Shown here: positions 44,381 through 59,300 of the stretch, one piece after another
How the letters are laid out: each line of letters begins with the position of its first letter
Position numbering within the stretch: position 1 is the first letter of the stretch
Assembly: GCA_963402885.1 (NCBI GenBank)
Contig: OY727095.1
Span: forward strand, 7,693,001 to 7,757,000
DNA from: Antedon bifida
Lineage: Eukaryota > Echinodermata > Crinoidea > Comatulida > Antedonidae
DNA length: 64,000 nt
Direction: 5' to 3'
Translations under genes and position numbers: made by a program
The notes under the pieces: generated by a model
What the model was told of the DNA's origin: nothing
Database searches by the model: none
The model's input: only the letters and a program-made list of their open reading frames with translations

Positions 44381-47300
44381 ATGGCGGGTGTTGGGGATTT
44401 GTTGAACGCAAGACAAACCAGCTACAAATCGGCCATTTTTGGTCTAATTCTAACCAGTTTATTTACAAGGAGTATATCACAAGCTCTCGATGCTGGGGAT
44501 GAAACGGGCATGAGTAAATGTTACGATTCTTTTGGTGATGCTCAGAGGTGTGTTCCTCCATTTATGAACGCGGCGTTTGAACTACCCGTGGTGGCTGGAA
44601 ATACGTGTGGACAACGGGAAACCCCGACTAAATACTGCCTACAAACTGGAGTAACTGGCGTAACAAAATCATGTCATCTTTGTAATTCTACACATCCAAC
44701 AGCCTCACATCCTTCCAAATATTTGACGGATTTTCACGATGAAGATGCAATTACGTGGTGGCAAAGTGAGACGATGTTGGAGGAAGTACAATTTCCAAAT
44801 TCTGTCAACCTCACCCTCAACTTAGGTAAGAATGGGCGATATCAAATCATTCAGATGCACTAACATTTACTTATTTCTTATGTATGCAGGGTTTATCACC
44901 ATATAAAAGAGTTGTCTTGTGTAAAATGTTATTAGAGATACAACATTTTTTGTTTCAATTCCTTTTTTCAATTACAAAAAGTTTTGTTTTTAAATTAAGT
45001 TAATACAATACAGTGTTCTTAAATTGTGTCTACTTTTTTTTCATCTAACAAATAATTTTTTGAATTCTTTTTTAAAAAATTATTAAATTCAATATTAATA
45101 TTAATTGTGTGAAAATTAATATTTATTATGAAATAAACTATTTGAATAATCGCAGATTTTCTCATATTGCATTAAGTCCTTCCTATATAATAATAATGCA
45201 TTCCTTTTTTCTGTTTATAAAGAGGAAAATATAAGGAGTAGCCTGAAATTAAGGCCCCACCTTATCGACTGTACGATATCACCCCGACATTAAGATATTA
45301 AAATAAAGCCATTATGAAAATATGAATTCATGCTCAAGCTATGCCTCCTTTGTTTGACATTTGTTCTTGTATGGAAGCTATTAATTTTAATGAGGACTAT
45401 TATGTTAGTGGGGTCATATTACACAGGATAAATGATTTACCATTTAGATTAGATCAGTGTGCTTAACAATAAATAAAACTCCTTGAATCCGATTAATAAC
45501 TATGCTATTTAAAATAATTTATTTAAAAAAAATTTCAGCCATACTGTATTTTCTTAATTTTTTATTTCTTTATTCTGACATAAAATCATAGGATAAAAAC
45601 ACAATAAAGTACCGAGATGGCAAACTTATTTCCATTGTGGTCGTAAAATACAGTATAAATAAAAATAAGGTAACACATTGGAATGGGAAAAGTTCCCCTT
45701 GTGTTATACCACTGAAGAGTAGAAATACCACTAATGTGGTAATTGATGTGGCCATCCATAATTACTTACCAGTAAATCATATAGATTTGTATTAAAATGC
45801 TAAGGCAGATAGTATAAACATTTTCTTTTCTTTACTCTTCAACAATGATGATTAAAACATTTGTAATTAACAAAAGTATACTGTATTTCTATATTTATTA
45901 AATTATTATTTATTAAATATTGTTTGTTTGTATCACTGTACTTTTTACTTCACACAATTTGATGTGTACAGTGTTATTCCATTTTAAAGTTTATATTATC
46001 TTATTCAAATTCATAAACGAAAAATCGATATTTAAAAAAAGTAAAACAAAAGCAAAGTTTTATAAAAGCCAAGATCAAGTCAAGGTCAAATATTAATATC
46101 ACCATTTTAATAGTCTGTTACCAGACAAATTTACAGTGGGAAAATTGACAACGACTCATTTTTGTTTTATTGGATACGGTTGATGCCCAAAATGAAGGTG
46201 GAAAAGGAACCATTGAAATCCGCTACCGTGCAATTAATAACAATTACCTTTTCCTGAGTTAAAAATCAAATCTACTGTTAAACTACAATGCAGAGAAAGA
46301 TAACGCCTTGGAAAAATATAGTTTTTAAAATTTTATACACATTAGGTAGACTTTATGATGATACATTATGAAAGGAATCCAATTTGATGAAATTACACAA
46401 ACCAATAGTGGTGTTAGTAGTCTATGAGTGTTAGCTTACTTGTTTAAACCGACAATAGCCTGTGCTCTCCAGAGGGAGGGACTTAGATACGAAAGTAAAA
46501 AGTTCCTAGAACACCCCCACGTCATAATGGACTAGTCCGCAACCACGCCCTCATGTGTTTCAACGTACCACCATCATTTTTCTTTTGTAACATGGAAGAA
46601 ATAGACTGATTTATTTTCCACCAAAGCAATCTTAAACTGGTGATAGTTTACCAATATGATACATTACTTTTATCTTTATAAAATGTAATTTGAAAGGAAA
46701 ATTAGTTTTAGAAATTTATCAAATTCAATTAATCTGTTACTAGTCTACAGTAATTCAAATAAAAATAAAATCTTTCATTATATAATACAGTAAAATCAAT
46801 AGAAAAGTCAAAATAATATTTAAAAGTTATACAAAATAATTCAACAACATTTTCTACCAATTACAGTACTCAATGCTTCTAATGCATGAATTACTGTATG
46901 TATGTAGTGAAAAGGGATTTGAAACTGCCCTTTATATTATTATTTATTATTAAACTGTTTACAGTTTTATCACCAGCCACTTGGTATGTGTAATATTAGC
47001 CTGTGTTTTGCTAGGCCTGATGATCATCTTATTTCTGATGCTGAATATAGCCACATACAGTAGGTTTATGGTGTCTTTTAAATGCCTTTAGGCCTCTACC
47101 ATGAACTCTCTAAAACAAATTTGCCCTACATCCACAGTACAGGCCTTCATGTTACTGTACTATACTAAATGTAGTGGATTGATAGTTGAAATGTTTTAAA
47201 CCACTTTTCCCTTCTGTTAGGGCTTCTCTTTCAACCACATATTCCTTTCTTGCAAGCATGTAATGCCTGTCTCTTGTTTTATAAGGTCCCTTATTAATGT

Positions 47301-50300
47301 TAAATAATTGAAACCTAAATTTATTCTACGATAACTAGTTTATATACATAATGTATGTACAGTAGTATCTAGGAAAACTTTAAATTGAATGTTAAAATGT
47401 TTTTATTACTCCCAATATACTGTATACAAAGTACAGTATTACAGTAACGCAATACAGTACTGTACACATGCGATGTACAGTACTGTAATAACTAATGTCC
47501 ACCGGCAATTAAATAGTAAAGTACTGTAAGGATAACTTTTAACATGTAATATTTCTCTCAACATAAGACCTGGTCCACAGATGTTGTAATGTTGAGTAAC
47601 ACAGTACACATGTAAAGTAATGGACATAGCAGCTTTATCGTAGCCTAGCCTCTACCATGCTTCAAAACTAATGTCCACCATGCAGTGCAGGCCAGTTTTG
47701 AGGTCATCTGGAATTTAAAGTTTGAATTATCTCCTGCTGGTTGGAAATTGGGAAATGTCTCCTTAAATAGTCCCTGTTCAACCCCAACTGGGGTTAAACT
47801 GACTTTGGTTAAGTTTTTATTATGTTTGTGTCTGTAAGAAGAAGACATATTTTATTTATCCATTCAATAACGTTTCATTTGTCCTCCAAAAACATAAAAA
47901 CCTATCTTTTTAAATTAAATTTTTGGTAAAAGTGAATAACTTTGTGCAAAAAAATGTTTTAGATTAAAATTAATTTTTCAGGGGACAATATGCCTTTAAT
48001 CTAAGATTATTATCCTGTAAACTGTGAATTTTATATTAAAATTTAATGATAAAATATATCAAATTCAATGCATTTTTTTGGTTTGAAGCAAATGTAAATG
48101 TGTACCTTTATTCACTGGTATTGGCAATGGCGATATTGGTGATATTATTGGACGTATCAAATGAATACTATATGAATATATATTTATTTTTTGTTGAGCA
48201 AGAAATGTTGCGGGTTTCAAGTTCACTAAATGTAATTATTTTCATGTTTTAGCTTGTTCCACCGAGAGGAATTAAAAAGAAGTATTCCAGTGTTTATCTT
48301 AATAATAGCATGCTTCATAGACTACGGTTTGAGTTGACGGTTTCTTTTGAAATGCGTTGTAGTTTTACACTATTGGCCTAACCTTGCCCTTACTCAATAT
48401 TATTCATAAAACTGTTGTGCTTGGGTTCTGTAGACTTAATTTGATCACTTTAATGAGTTTACCAATCCTAAAGTTTTCTACACTTTATAGTACAGTATAA
48501 CAATGTAATAACAGAGAACCAGGATTGCACATTGTATCAATCAGGCACACTGTATATACAGTAGGTAACTTGCTAAGAATGACTACAATTTTACTGGACA
48601 GAGCTAGGCATCCACCCAGCCTAAAAATTACTGTATGGCCTTTTGCCTACAGATAGCCCCTCTGTATGCTGTAGCTAAAAGTGCTGATTTTTCAACCACC
48701 CTTACTTACTTTTGATACATTATTGCTTTTAAACCGCATATATGCCAACAATCCCGTATTTTAGACTTTTCTCCAGGCCTAATATTGTGCTCCTGGTTTT
48801 CCACATTTTTTCCGGGATTTCCAAGAAAACTGAATTGTTTTTTATTTTTTGCATTAAAAAATAACAAAAATGCTTACAAGCAAATTTACGATAATTAATT
48901 TTTGTATTTTTCTTAATAAGAAAGGGATTCCCCTCACATAGCCGCCATGCGATTACTCTTGTCACACACTGCACTCCTTACCTCTCGATAATATTGATAG
49001 ATATAGGGCGCTGTTGACCTAAAAAAACACCACAATTTTTTTGACTAACCCCACACCCACAGTCTCCAAATGTGCACTTACAATGACTATCTATACAGCA
49101 TCAGCTGAACCCCACACCCACAGTCTCCAAATGTGCACTTACAATGACTATCTATACAGCATCAGCTGAACCCCACACCCACAGTCTCCAAATGTGCACT
49201 TACAATGACTATCTATACAGCATCAGCTGAACCCCACACCCACAGTCTCCAAATGTGCACAATGACTATCTATACAGCATCAGCTGTTAGTGTTTTTATT
49301 GGATTTTGATGCGTAATTTGATTGATGATTGCTATGTTATGTGATATGAAATCATTCTGTAATTGACTCAAATTAAATTAAGCTTTTAAGAGGACTTCAC
49401 TGAGAGTTCATAGAATGTATTTTCAAGGAGGCAGTGCAGTGTGGACTCATAGTGAAGGTTTACAGTACAGTATATCTAGCTCTTTTATTGTTAAAGCTGA
49501 TTAAAACCTTCTACAGTACCTTGCCTCAAAATACATATTTGTATGTGCAATAGGCCAGCCATAGCTACAGAGGTACTGTAGCCCATAGTCGTCATAATTG
49601 GCAAGGTTAAAGGCACTCCTCAGCAGCTAAAACAAAATAAGAAAAAAGATTAAAATACATAAAGTATAAAAATAAAGATATTTTAGGATGAAACTGAGCA
49701 AAATTTTTTGATTTAAAAAAAGTATGTGAAAAGTCGCAGTCTGAATAGGCCCTAAATTGATATACACTGTATTATATAGTTCTCAAACTCAGTGGTGGGA
49801 ATATTCCTCTTTAGATAATTACTAAATACTTACTATGGAGAAACAGGTAAACATTATATACTTTATGTATAGTGCTTTTTAACTTGAATACAAGACAATG
49901 GTTGTCCATGATCATGGATGAATAAATGCAGTAATTGAAGTTATTATGACAAGAGGCGCCAAATGATTATGTAAACTAGAGATTAGTTCAAAGTCATATC
50001 CCTCCTGTGTAAACACTTGATTCTTTTGTATGTTGACAAGAACATGTACAATACTACCAAACTTTACTTTTATTTAGACGTTTGTTGTCACTTCATCAAG
50101 TAGACAAAGGTCATAGTAAGGTCAAGTATTTATCTGTGGTCCTTTGGGACAGATCAAAATTGCTATACCTCTAATTAGATTTGTCCAAGCAGATAAAATT
50201 ATTCTGGAAGGAACCCTCAAGCTGAAATAGTTTTTAAAAATGAAGAATATATGTAGTGACTGGAATAAATTTTAGAGTACCGACCATAAATATCTCCCAA

Positions 50301-53300
50301 TTTTTCGACAAGTCTGACGCATCATGAATTCGTTGAGATTTCGTCAATGACGCGTCTATGCAAGGCCTATTTCATCCTAACATTGTTATTGTGACGCATT
50401 CACACCCCTCGATATTGTTTAACAAATATTCAATCGTGTCGAAATAACAATCTCTATATTTGTGCCTACTGTAGCATGGTAATAATATCTAGATAACTTT
50501 TATTACCATTTTGTCTACCAAAGATAAAGTGAAATAGAAAGTTTCCAACAATGGTACAGTTCATGTCAAGCTAACACAACCGAACACACCAGTGTTATCA
50601 TTTCTGTTATTTTATCAAAGTATTTAAATACTGCAATGCAATATATCATTTTATTATTATACCGAATCTCAATTTTTAATGCTGATGTCATATCGTTTTA
50701 ACTCTGTAATTTAAATTCTCTCTGTATATTTATTTGTTTTATCATATTTAGATTTTAATACAACATCAACATATTTGCTATAATCTTTTAACCTCAGACC
50801 GTGTAATATCACTTTAATGTCCATTGTTTATCATATGTGCAATAAAAGTGGGCTGCCCCCACAAAAGAGAAAAAAAAACATTTCTGTTATGCTTTACTTT
50901 GTATTATAAAAATTGTAATGTCACATCCTGCTTTTAATGTTACTGCAATTGTTTATGTCGCATCTTCATTAAACCTCCTTAACAAAATAAACATTTCAAG
51001 ATATGTTGATTGTTTGTTAGTGGACATGTTTCATGTTTGTCACAGATCGTCCTCAAAAGTTGTTAGTGAAAAAGGAACAAAAAAGGAAAATGCTCCGATA
51101 TCTTTTACTTAAACGCTGAATCATTTATCTTATAGCTAAACAGTGATAATGAATAGAACATTGCAATGGAATACAATTTACAAAAGTTTTGTTTGTGTTT
51201 GTAGTTAGTAACCAACCATTGGTCCTTGGATTTCTAGTTTTAGTATGTAGTTTGTTGGTATTTTTGATCAAAGCAATTTGCTCAACTCGTTTAAGATAAC
51301 AAACATGTTGGCACTTAAAACTAATGTGGTGGTCTCTTTACAACTTTTATTTGAAACAGTGGTTTGTCTACTAAAGACTTTATTTCAATCAATTAGTTTC
51401 ATAGAAATGTGCGCTATTATATAAGTAAGTGTTAATGTTTATAACAGTTTATAACTAACAATATGTGAAATTTCTGGAAATAATAAACTGAATAAAAGAT
51501 AATAAAACTAGCATGTATTGTAACCCAAAAAAATGAAAAAGAAGATTAATAAAATCACTTTAAATAGGCCATTTTGCAGTTTTAATAAAGTTATTCACTT
51601 CTGTAAAAAAAACAAAATTTTACTATAATAAAAAGACAAAAGAAAATTTAAGTATTTTTTGCTTTAAAAATTAAATTACATAAAAGGGGGTGGGGGACAA
51701 TATATCTTTAACTATGATAATGTGTGAACATTAAATTAAAAATTGTGGAAGTTAAAATTCTCAACCCCACCCCAATTATTCTCACCAATATGACAAATTC
51801 CCTGTATATATATAAATGTTTGTTCGCCAAAGTGAAAAGAAGGAAAAACATCCACCCTAAAACAAACACCTTATTCAAGGTTGGGTAAAATCCAACGTTA
51901 ATAGTAAAAGAATAACTTGCTACGGAAACTGTCGAGACAAAATAATAATATCCATTAGTCGTTGATGCATGAAGTCAACAGTATGAAATGCTAGATTAAA
52001 GATAATAATTGAACCCATTGTTAAAAGGGATTGACTCTTGTACTCGTTTGAAAATACATAGTAAATGCATGATTGATTAAAACTGACAAATTTAGATTGT
52101 AAACGATAGGACAGTAAGTAAATATTAAGCATACAGTGCTTTAGTATGATTACATTATTTGATAAAAGGTAAATTCAAATTTGTAATAGTGTATTACATA
52201 CCAATTTGTTCAATTGGACAAACAAGAATGAAAATATATGCTAATAAACTATAAAAATTGACTAACTTCATCAAACTGTTGTCCCTGTACTAAATAATGA
52301 ATTTATTCATATACTTTTAAAACATGATGCCTTTTATTCATACTAAAAGAGAGTTTTAAAAAAGTAGCGAAGCAAAATCAGTAGATGTACAGTATTAATA
52401 TATAGTATGAATATTTAAACTTCCAAATAAATTGGAATTCCTATACAATGAATTGAAGTGTGGCTTATCTTTTCTTTGTATCAGCACTAGGTGCAACAAA
52501 ATGCTGAAATGTAGAACTTTTGTCAAAAAGTCTGTAAAAGCCACTGGCATATTATCGGTTGTTGTGAATTGATAATTAGAGCAGTGTGTTGTGCGGTGGA
52601 AACATGTTGATCTGGCCGATGATTCAACCAAGTTTCATGCTGGGTTCATGGTGCGCCCTCTGTAACTGGCTTTCTGCAGGCAGTTTGTTCTAAGGCTGCA
52701 TTCCACACGCATGCAATCGGTCTCACACTGCTTTCCCTGCTTCTACCAGCGACCTAAATGTTTTGACACTGACATTGTTCAGACTGGTTTACAATATGTT
52801 TGATTTCTTTAAATTTACCACTGTCAGACATTTGTGGTAGAAACAATATATAATGACTAAAAAAAGAAATCATTTTCATTCAGATTTCTTGTTGTTGAAA
52901 AAGTGAGTCACTGACGTTATCATTTTCACAGAATCTGTAAATTTTTCTCCACACTCTCTGGTGTTTATTTTTTTATTTGAATTTGAGCCTAAAAATATAT
53001 TATTTTTTCGGCAATTTGAGCCTCAAAATTTATTCCTTTTTTTTTGGCAATTTCAATTTCATTTTTAAAAAATTGTGTACATTTCTTTTTGAATTTGAGT
53101 ATTAAGGTGGTATGTTATATCAAACAATATAAATATTAACCCTGAGTTGCCCTTTAAAACTCAGTACAATATTGTATGTACTGGAAGCTTACTTTAAGCT
53201 TAGGCATTACACCTTGCTAATGGAATTTTAGGTGTATTAATATCAGCATAATCTGTACTGTTATCTCAGCCTATTATTTACCAGATTCTAGTTTCAGTCT

Positions 53301-56300
53301 GTGGTATGGTAACTTAAGATTGATTACGTCTTTAGTCAATCCTGTGTGTTAATGCCAAATTTAATAATAATACATTCGTTCATGGTATAAAATGGTATAA
53401 AACTTGAAAAATTGAACATTGAAAGCAGAAAAACATTGAAGATAAAAAATGTATATTTATAAATAGTTTAAAACTTTGAAGATTTATATAGCATACAAAA
53501 ATGTCTGGACTCTACAATTCAGGAATTTTAGCTAATATAAAACCCACAAACTACATTAACTGTACGTTTGATTAAAGACTGTCTACTAAAATAAACCCAT
53601 CCACTCCAATTAAAGTTTCCTCCATTCAAATCTTCATTTAAACCCAAATAAAAGATCGCCAAACCCCTGTAAATGTTCCAATAAAAGATCAACTAAAAAT
53701 CTGTTTTCTACACACAGACGTACTTACCATGTAAACTAGAAAATATATTTCTTTCTTTGAAAATGGTTGTCTTTTTCACACCTTTTATTGTTTATACAGT
53801 TTGACCTACTTTCCTGCATATGCCCCACCTACCCCACCTGGGAATTATCACCTGGAATTGGGTCAAGTATGTAACAAATAGTCTGATAACATATTTGAGC
53901 TGTTTTGTATATTTTCATTGAAGAAAATATTTACTTTTTATGCTGAAAATCTTGTTCCCAAATTATATGATACTTTCAGATTTTAATTTTTACTTTATAA
54001 TTTACACTCTTGACTTCTCTATTTTTCAGGAAAATCTTTTGATATTACATTTGTTAGACTGAAATTCCATACGAGTCGACCAGAGTCGTTTGCCATCTAC
54101 AAGCGTACAACTTCCGAATCCGATTGGACACCTTACCAGTATTATAGTGGCGACTGTCTGACAATGTATAACCTACCATTAAAGGAGTATATTACATATG
54201 AAATGGAAGATAAGGCAATATGTACTGACGAGTACAGTAACATTTCGCCACTCACTGGAGGTAATGTGGCATTCAGTACGCTGCAAGGTAGACCTAGCAG
54301 AACCGCTTTTGATCAAAGTCCAGTATTGCAGGTACAGTATATTCACTTAACAGAAAATACAATACAGCCTCATACGGATTAATTACATTTTAGCAATTTG
54401 TAACATTGACGCGAACAGCACAAAATGTAAAGTTATCAAGTCTACTTAGGAGGGCCTTTACCCTACAATGGGTTGAAAATAACTATCGATGATGACAACA
54501 ATGATATGATTAAACTTGCGATTAGTTATAGCAATTATGACACCCAGTTGCACACATTAGCAATACTATCAAGTGTAAGTTCAAAATTACAACTTTGCAC
54601 ATCTGTATAACAGATGAGGATTTTCGTATCATATTTGGAACGTTTTTGCACCTTGGGCTTATTTTATAATTGTATGAATTTGTTATCCTGAGATTTTTAA
54701 ATGTCTGTTTATTTGTGTACCACACATTGATAAGTGATTATTTGGGAGTACAACCTTAGCAGAAATGCGGTTAATTCTTAAATAAATTGGCATTGTGCAG
54801 CAGAAACAGGCCCATAGAAAAATAATGTTTGCAAGTATGATTTCTTGAAGTCTCTTTAAACTTTTGGCAAAACCGTTCACCTACATGAACACTCACTGTT
54901 GACACCCACTCACAGGATTATGTAGGTAGTATCAATATACAAATTGGATTGATGATGGTCCAGGCTATGATGCTAACAATAACAATGATTGTGATCATGT
55001 AGTGTATAAAAATACAGTTAAACAGTGTTCTTCTTGGGGGTTCTAGTAAATTAAAAAAATAGTACTTAAAAAGAATAGTACAATTACAGTACATTGGGGA
55101 AATAATTGTGCACATATTCAATGTATGTATAGGACTAATTGCTGTATGTCCTATTTGAAGGATGAGAAAACGTAATAGTGTCACAGGATGGCACACATAG
55201 GACTTGAACCCATGCCTCTCACATGTTTGTACAATTCTGTATCTCCTACTGTACTATTTTCCATACCACTCTCAATTACTGTAATTGTGCATAGAGTAGG
55301 GGACACATTCAGGACTCAAATAAGTGTCCCCTGAAAAAGTGTTGGTTGTGTTAAGACACTTTCTCTTGTTCATGTCATGGGAAAGTATTCCTTTTAAAAG
55401 GGATGTCCCCTGAATTAGGATATCCCCAAGAAAGAGGTTGTATTATATGTTATGGGTACTGTACAATATCTCTGAGTTTAAAATGACTTGTTTATAACAT
55501 AAAACATTTGCAACCCCAATGACAATAACCCCCCTTATTTTTCTTTTATATAGGAATGGGTTACAGCCACTGACATTAGAATAACTCTGAACCGACTCAA
55601 CACATTCGGAGATGAAGTGTTTAATGCGCCAAATGTGCTAAGATCTTACTATTACGCCATCTCTGACTTCTCTGTTGGTGCAAGGTTTGTTCAGCATTTC
55701 TGTCTTGTTTACCAAATTCCAGGTCCACCTAAAACATACTGGCAATTTGATTTGTTTCCTACAGTACTAGATTAACGTCTTGTAGGATTCTCGAAAATGT
55801 TTTCTGCTCATGCTTTGTAGTGTTAGGTCGAATTGTTATGAGCTCTCACTGGCTAAACCAATGGGCACCAAAGGGCTCCATTCTAGCGTGAGCGCCCCTA
55901 ATGCACAGTGATGTACTTTAGCCACAGGAAATAAAGTGGTGCGATTTTCGCAAGAAAAGGGACAATCTCTTTTCAAGCCACTGGGTTGTCAAAGGCCTCT
56001 GTGAAAATGGTCAGGTTGAAATCTTACCAACCATACTTGTGGATAAGGCCCTGATGCAACTACTCAACGTTGGAGGGCCCTTAAAAGTGCTAAACCAGGG
56101 GTCTTTGCCTTGTGCGTTTATACAGCTAAGTCTTGTTAGAAAGTTAAACCAATCACTTATAATGTGATTTTAAAAACTGTAAAGATCAGAAAATGTCATT
56201 GTACTGTTATACTTACTGTATGGTTATTTTTATCACCATTTCATAATCATGGGCGTGGCCATTTCATTTGAATGATAATTATATCATCATAGGCGTGGTA

Positions 56301-59300
56301 TGGCAGAACATCACCAGAAGTTCTCACTTGTAGTTGTACACAGCAGAGATCAAATTTATATGGTTTTTAAGGATAATTGAAGCTTTCAATTATATATACA
56401 AAAAATGGTATGATTTTTGTTATGTTTTAGATGTAAATGTAATGGCCATGCGAATCAATGCAAGATGAGCACTGCAGAAAATGGTGATGAGAGGATGGTA
56501 TGCGTATGTAGTCACAACACCGCTGGTGCTGACTGTGAACAGTGTAAACCCTTCTACAACAATAAGCCTTGGGGGCCGGCTACTGCAGCTGATGCACATG
56601 AGTGTGAAAGTAAGTATATTCAACAGCCTGATCATTTTGGCCGTTGTACTAATTCTTCTCCCTCCCCCTCTCAAAGACAATGGTGAGTAAACCTCCTGAC
56701 CTAACCCCTTGATAAAAGATATGAATTTAGGCTTTTTTAAACCGGTGGGTGAGATAACTAGTATCTCAAATAATCGTACATTGATTAACATGATGTATTG
56801 ATGTCTCCACCTATGCTGTTTGGTTTACATTTATTGGTGCATTGGCCATAGGATACAATTCTTTGAGTAGATAGGATTTAAACCCAGGACCTCAGTTTTG
56901 TAAGCAGCTATCACCCACTAAGTTACATTGCCACTGGGGATTTGTTGCTGTAGATCTTTGATTTCGGAGACTATCCATGAATAAAGCTGGAGTGTCTGAC
57001 AGACAAATCATGTATATATAATATTTGTTAACTTTCCCCTCTTCAGTTTATTAATTATTTTGAGGTTATAGTGGTTGCATGTAAACAATTATATATCTTA
57101 GTAGATTAGTTAAAAATGAAAATACCAAATATTCTGCTAACTAGTGTTTAGTCTGGTGCAAAAATTATTTTTAATGAAATAGCAATTATTTCGTTTTCTG
57201 TTTGTATTAGATGCCACAATTTAGATATTAAGTGTCACTGTTGTTGTCTCATCATATAGATGGTCTCATTTAAGAAACCAACTTTTAGTCTAGACACATT
57301 TCAGCATAAACATTCTGTATATATTTTGTTTATCTTTATTTGTTTATGTTTTTCACTGTGGATAAAGTTGATTAAACTCTCGTTAAGAACAATACACTAA
57401 TAATAGCAAGACATACTTGTATGATACAAAATACTAATTGAATTTTCTGTGCAATTTTATCTTTTTTGTTAATTCTGTTTTATTGAAATTATGTGGTAAA
57501 TGATGATGAACAAGCTTTCTGTTATAATTTTTATGTTTGTGAATTTATTATTTCGGTAATGCCTATTCTCAATTCCCCTAACATCACTAATTTTGCCCTG
57601 AGTAGATTCCATGACCCATTTCCATTCTTTAGTACTCTACAGTAAATAAATAGTGAATATTGTGCAAGTTAAAATCCTTTTCCATGTGACCCCTGTGTGA
57701 ACTCTTGGCTATTTAAGCATGGTACAATATTTGCATTGTTTATCTATAGTGTATTGTAAATATCTGTGCCCATTAAGTAGAAAGGGTTTATAAATTAATA
57801 TATTCACTTTACTATTCACCTAGGCCTGGTACCTTACAGGGTATTAGACAGTAAGGTATCTACGTAAATTATGAGACTTGTACCAACCTCCAATAGACAG
57901 GGAAACAATCCATTGCTCCCATTTAATGTTTATCCATTATTACTTCTTAGGTTACAGTTTCCTTCCTGAGCCCTAGTAAAGTAGACAGTGGGTTCAGTCA
58001 ATTGAAAAGAAAGGTGAACATTGTCATCTAGAACAGGAAGTGATTTGATCAGATAGTTTTTTTTTAGTAACAATAATATTTTCCCAAGGATTGTGATTTC
58101 TCGAAAGTTTCTCAACAATAGTTTGTTTTAATCACAGCTGAGCTTTTTCAGCATTTTGTATTTTCAGATAGCACAGTTTAATTTTCAGTTTAAACCCCTT
58201 TCACATTTAATAACAATCATTCAAGCTCTGTCTACACTATCACACTAGTTTGACAAAACAAGTTTGACCCAACCCAAATATGGTAGTGATATGCTTAAAT
58301 ATGGTAGTGATATGACATCATTATGTCCTTACATTGTATGGCCACATTTTTTTGTCGTCACATAAAGTTTGATAGACAGAGCCCAACAAAACTATTTAAT
58401 TCTTCATAGCATAATTGCACAGTATTTTTCTTAATTTGCTGCCCTCTATGTGATATTTACTGAACCAAAAGAAAGTTTATGAGCTTCTTTGCAGACTGTG
58501 GTTACCAGTGGGTTCACTAGGGTGATAAATCAACTGGTTGTAAACACTATCATCACCTTTAATGTGTTAATCCATGGCTAGGCACTGCATTCCAAGCAGC
58601 TTAGCTCATAAGTAACATTTTAAACTTTGTACATCACAGTTTACCACATGATGTTTTAAAAAAACGTGAACAGAGCGGAATGGTAGTAATGGCCTATGAC
58701 CTATATAATATTATTTTTAAAAACAAATTTAAATACATTAAACGATTATATATTATTCCCATAGTAAATTATTTCTTAAATAATATTATTAAAGCCAAAG
58801 GCTAACACTGAACCATATAAAAGCATGGATCACATTGTACAGAATTTACTAAAAATAATAAATATTTAAAACAAAACTGTATTCTAGTATCAACATCTGA
58901 ATTTAAGAAATGTTGTATTAATTTATAAAAACCAAGTAAATGTTGACATTGTTTACATTATTTCTCTTTAGTATATTTAGTTAGCATTTGGTTGCTAGGT
59001 ACAGACACAAGATTCTAATTGACCATTTGACCATTAGGTACCCTGATGAGACTATAATGAGTGACTGATAAGGCATCTTACTTAGCTTATACCTCCATAC
59101 TTAGCTAAGTCTTGAATGCATTTGAAGAAAGCGTTGGAGATGCTTAACAGCATACAAGTGTATTATACCAGTTTTAGACTTTACTAGATTTTCTGAACAT
59201 TTTCATTGAAAAAAAAAGTGGAAAACTGCTGTAATTTTCTTATCCAGTAATTTCTTCAAGATTTGTTGATGCTATTGAGATTAAATTTAATGGTTGGAAT

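Larger units (their letters stand above)
44826..54029. other. Laminin intron 1 (9.2 kb)
   Basis: AT-rich with no recognisable gene. It contains MITE copies at 47880-47990 and 51516-51702, a 61 bp tandem repeat at 49045-49290, and a palindrome-rich stretch with many TACTGTA/TACAGTA words at 47410-47530. First introns of this length often hold enhancers, but none can be identified by eye. Confidence 0.65.

Noticed and set aside
56420-56791. Minus-strand 123-codon ORF over laminin exon 4
   Set aside because: Antisense shadow of the LE1 exon, which reads in frame on the plus strand.
56868-56934. Functional tRNA gene
   Set aside because: The B-box is good but the acceptor stem does not pair and the D-arm is irregular; a SINE head or relic is more likely.
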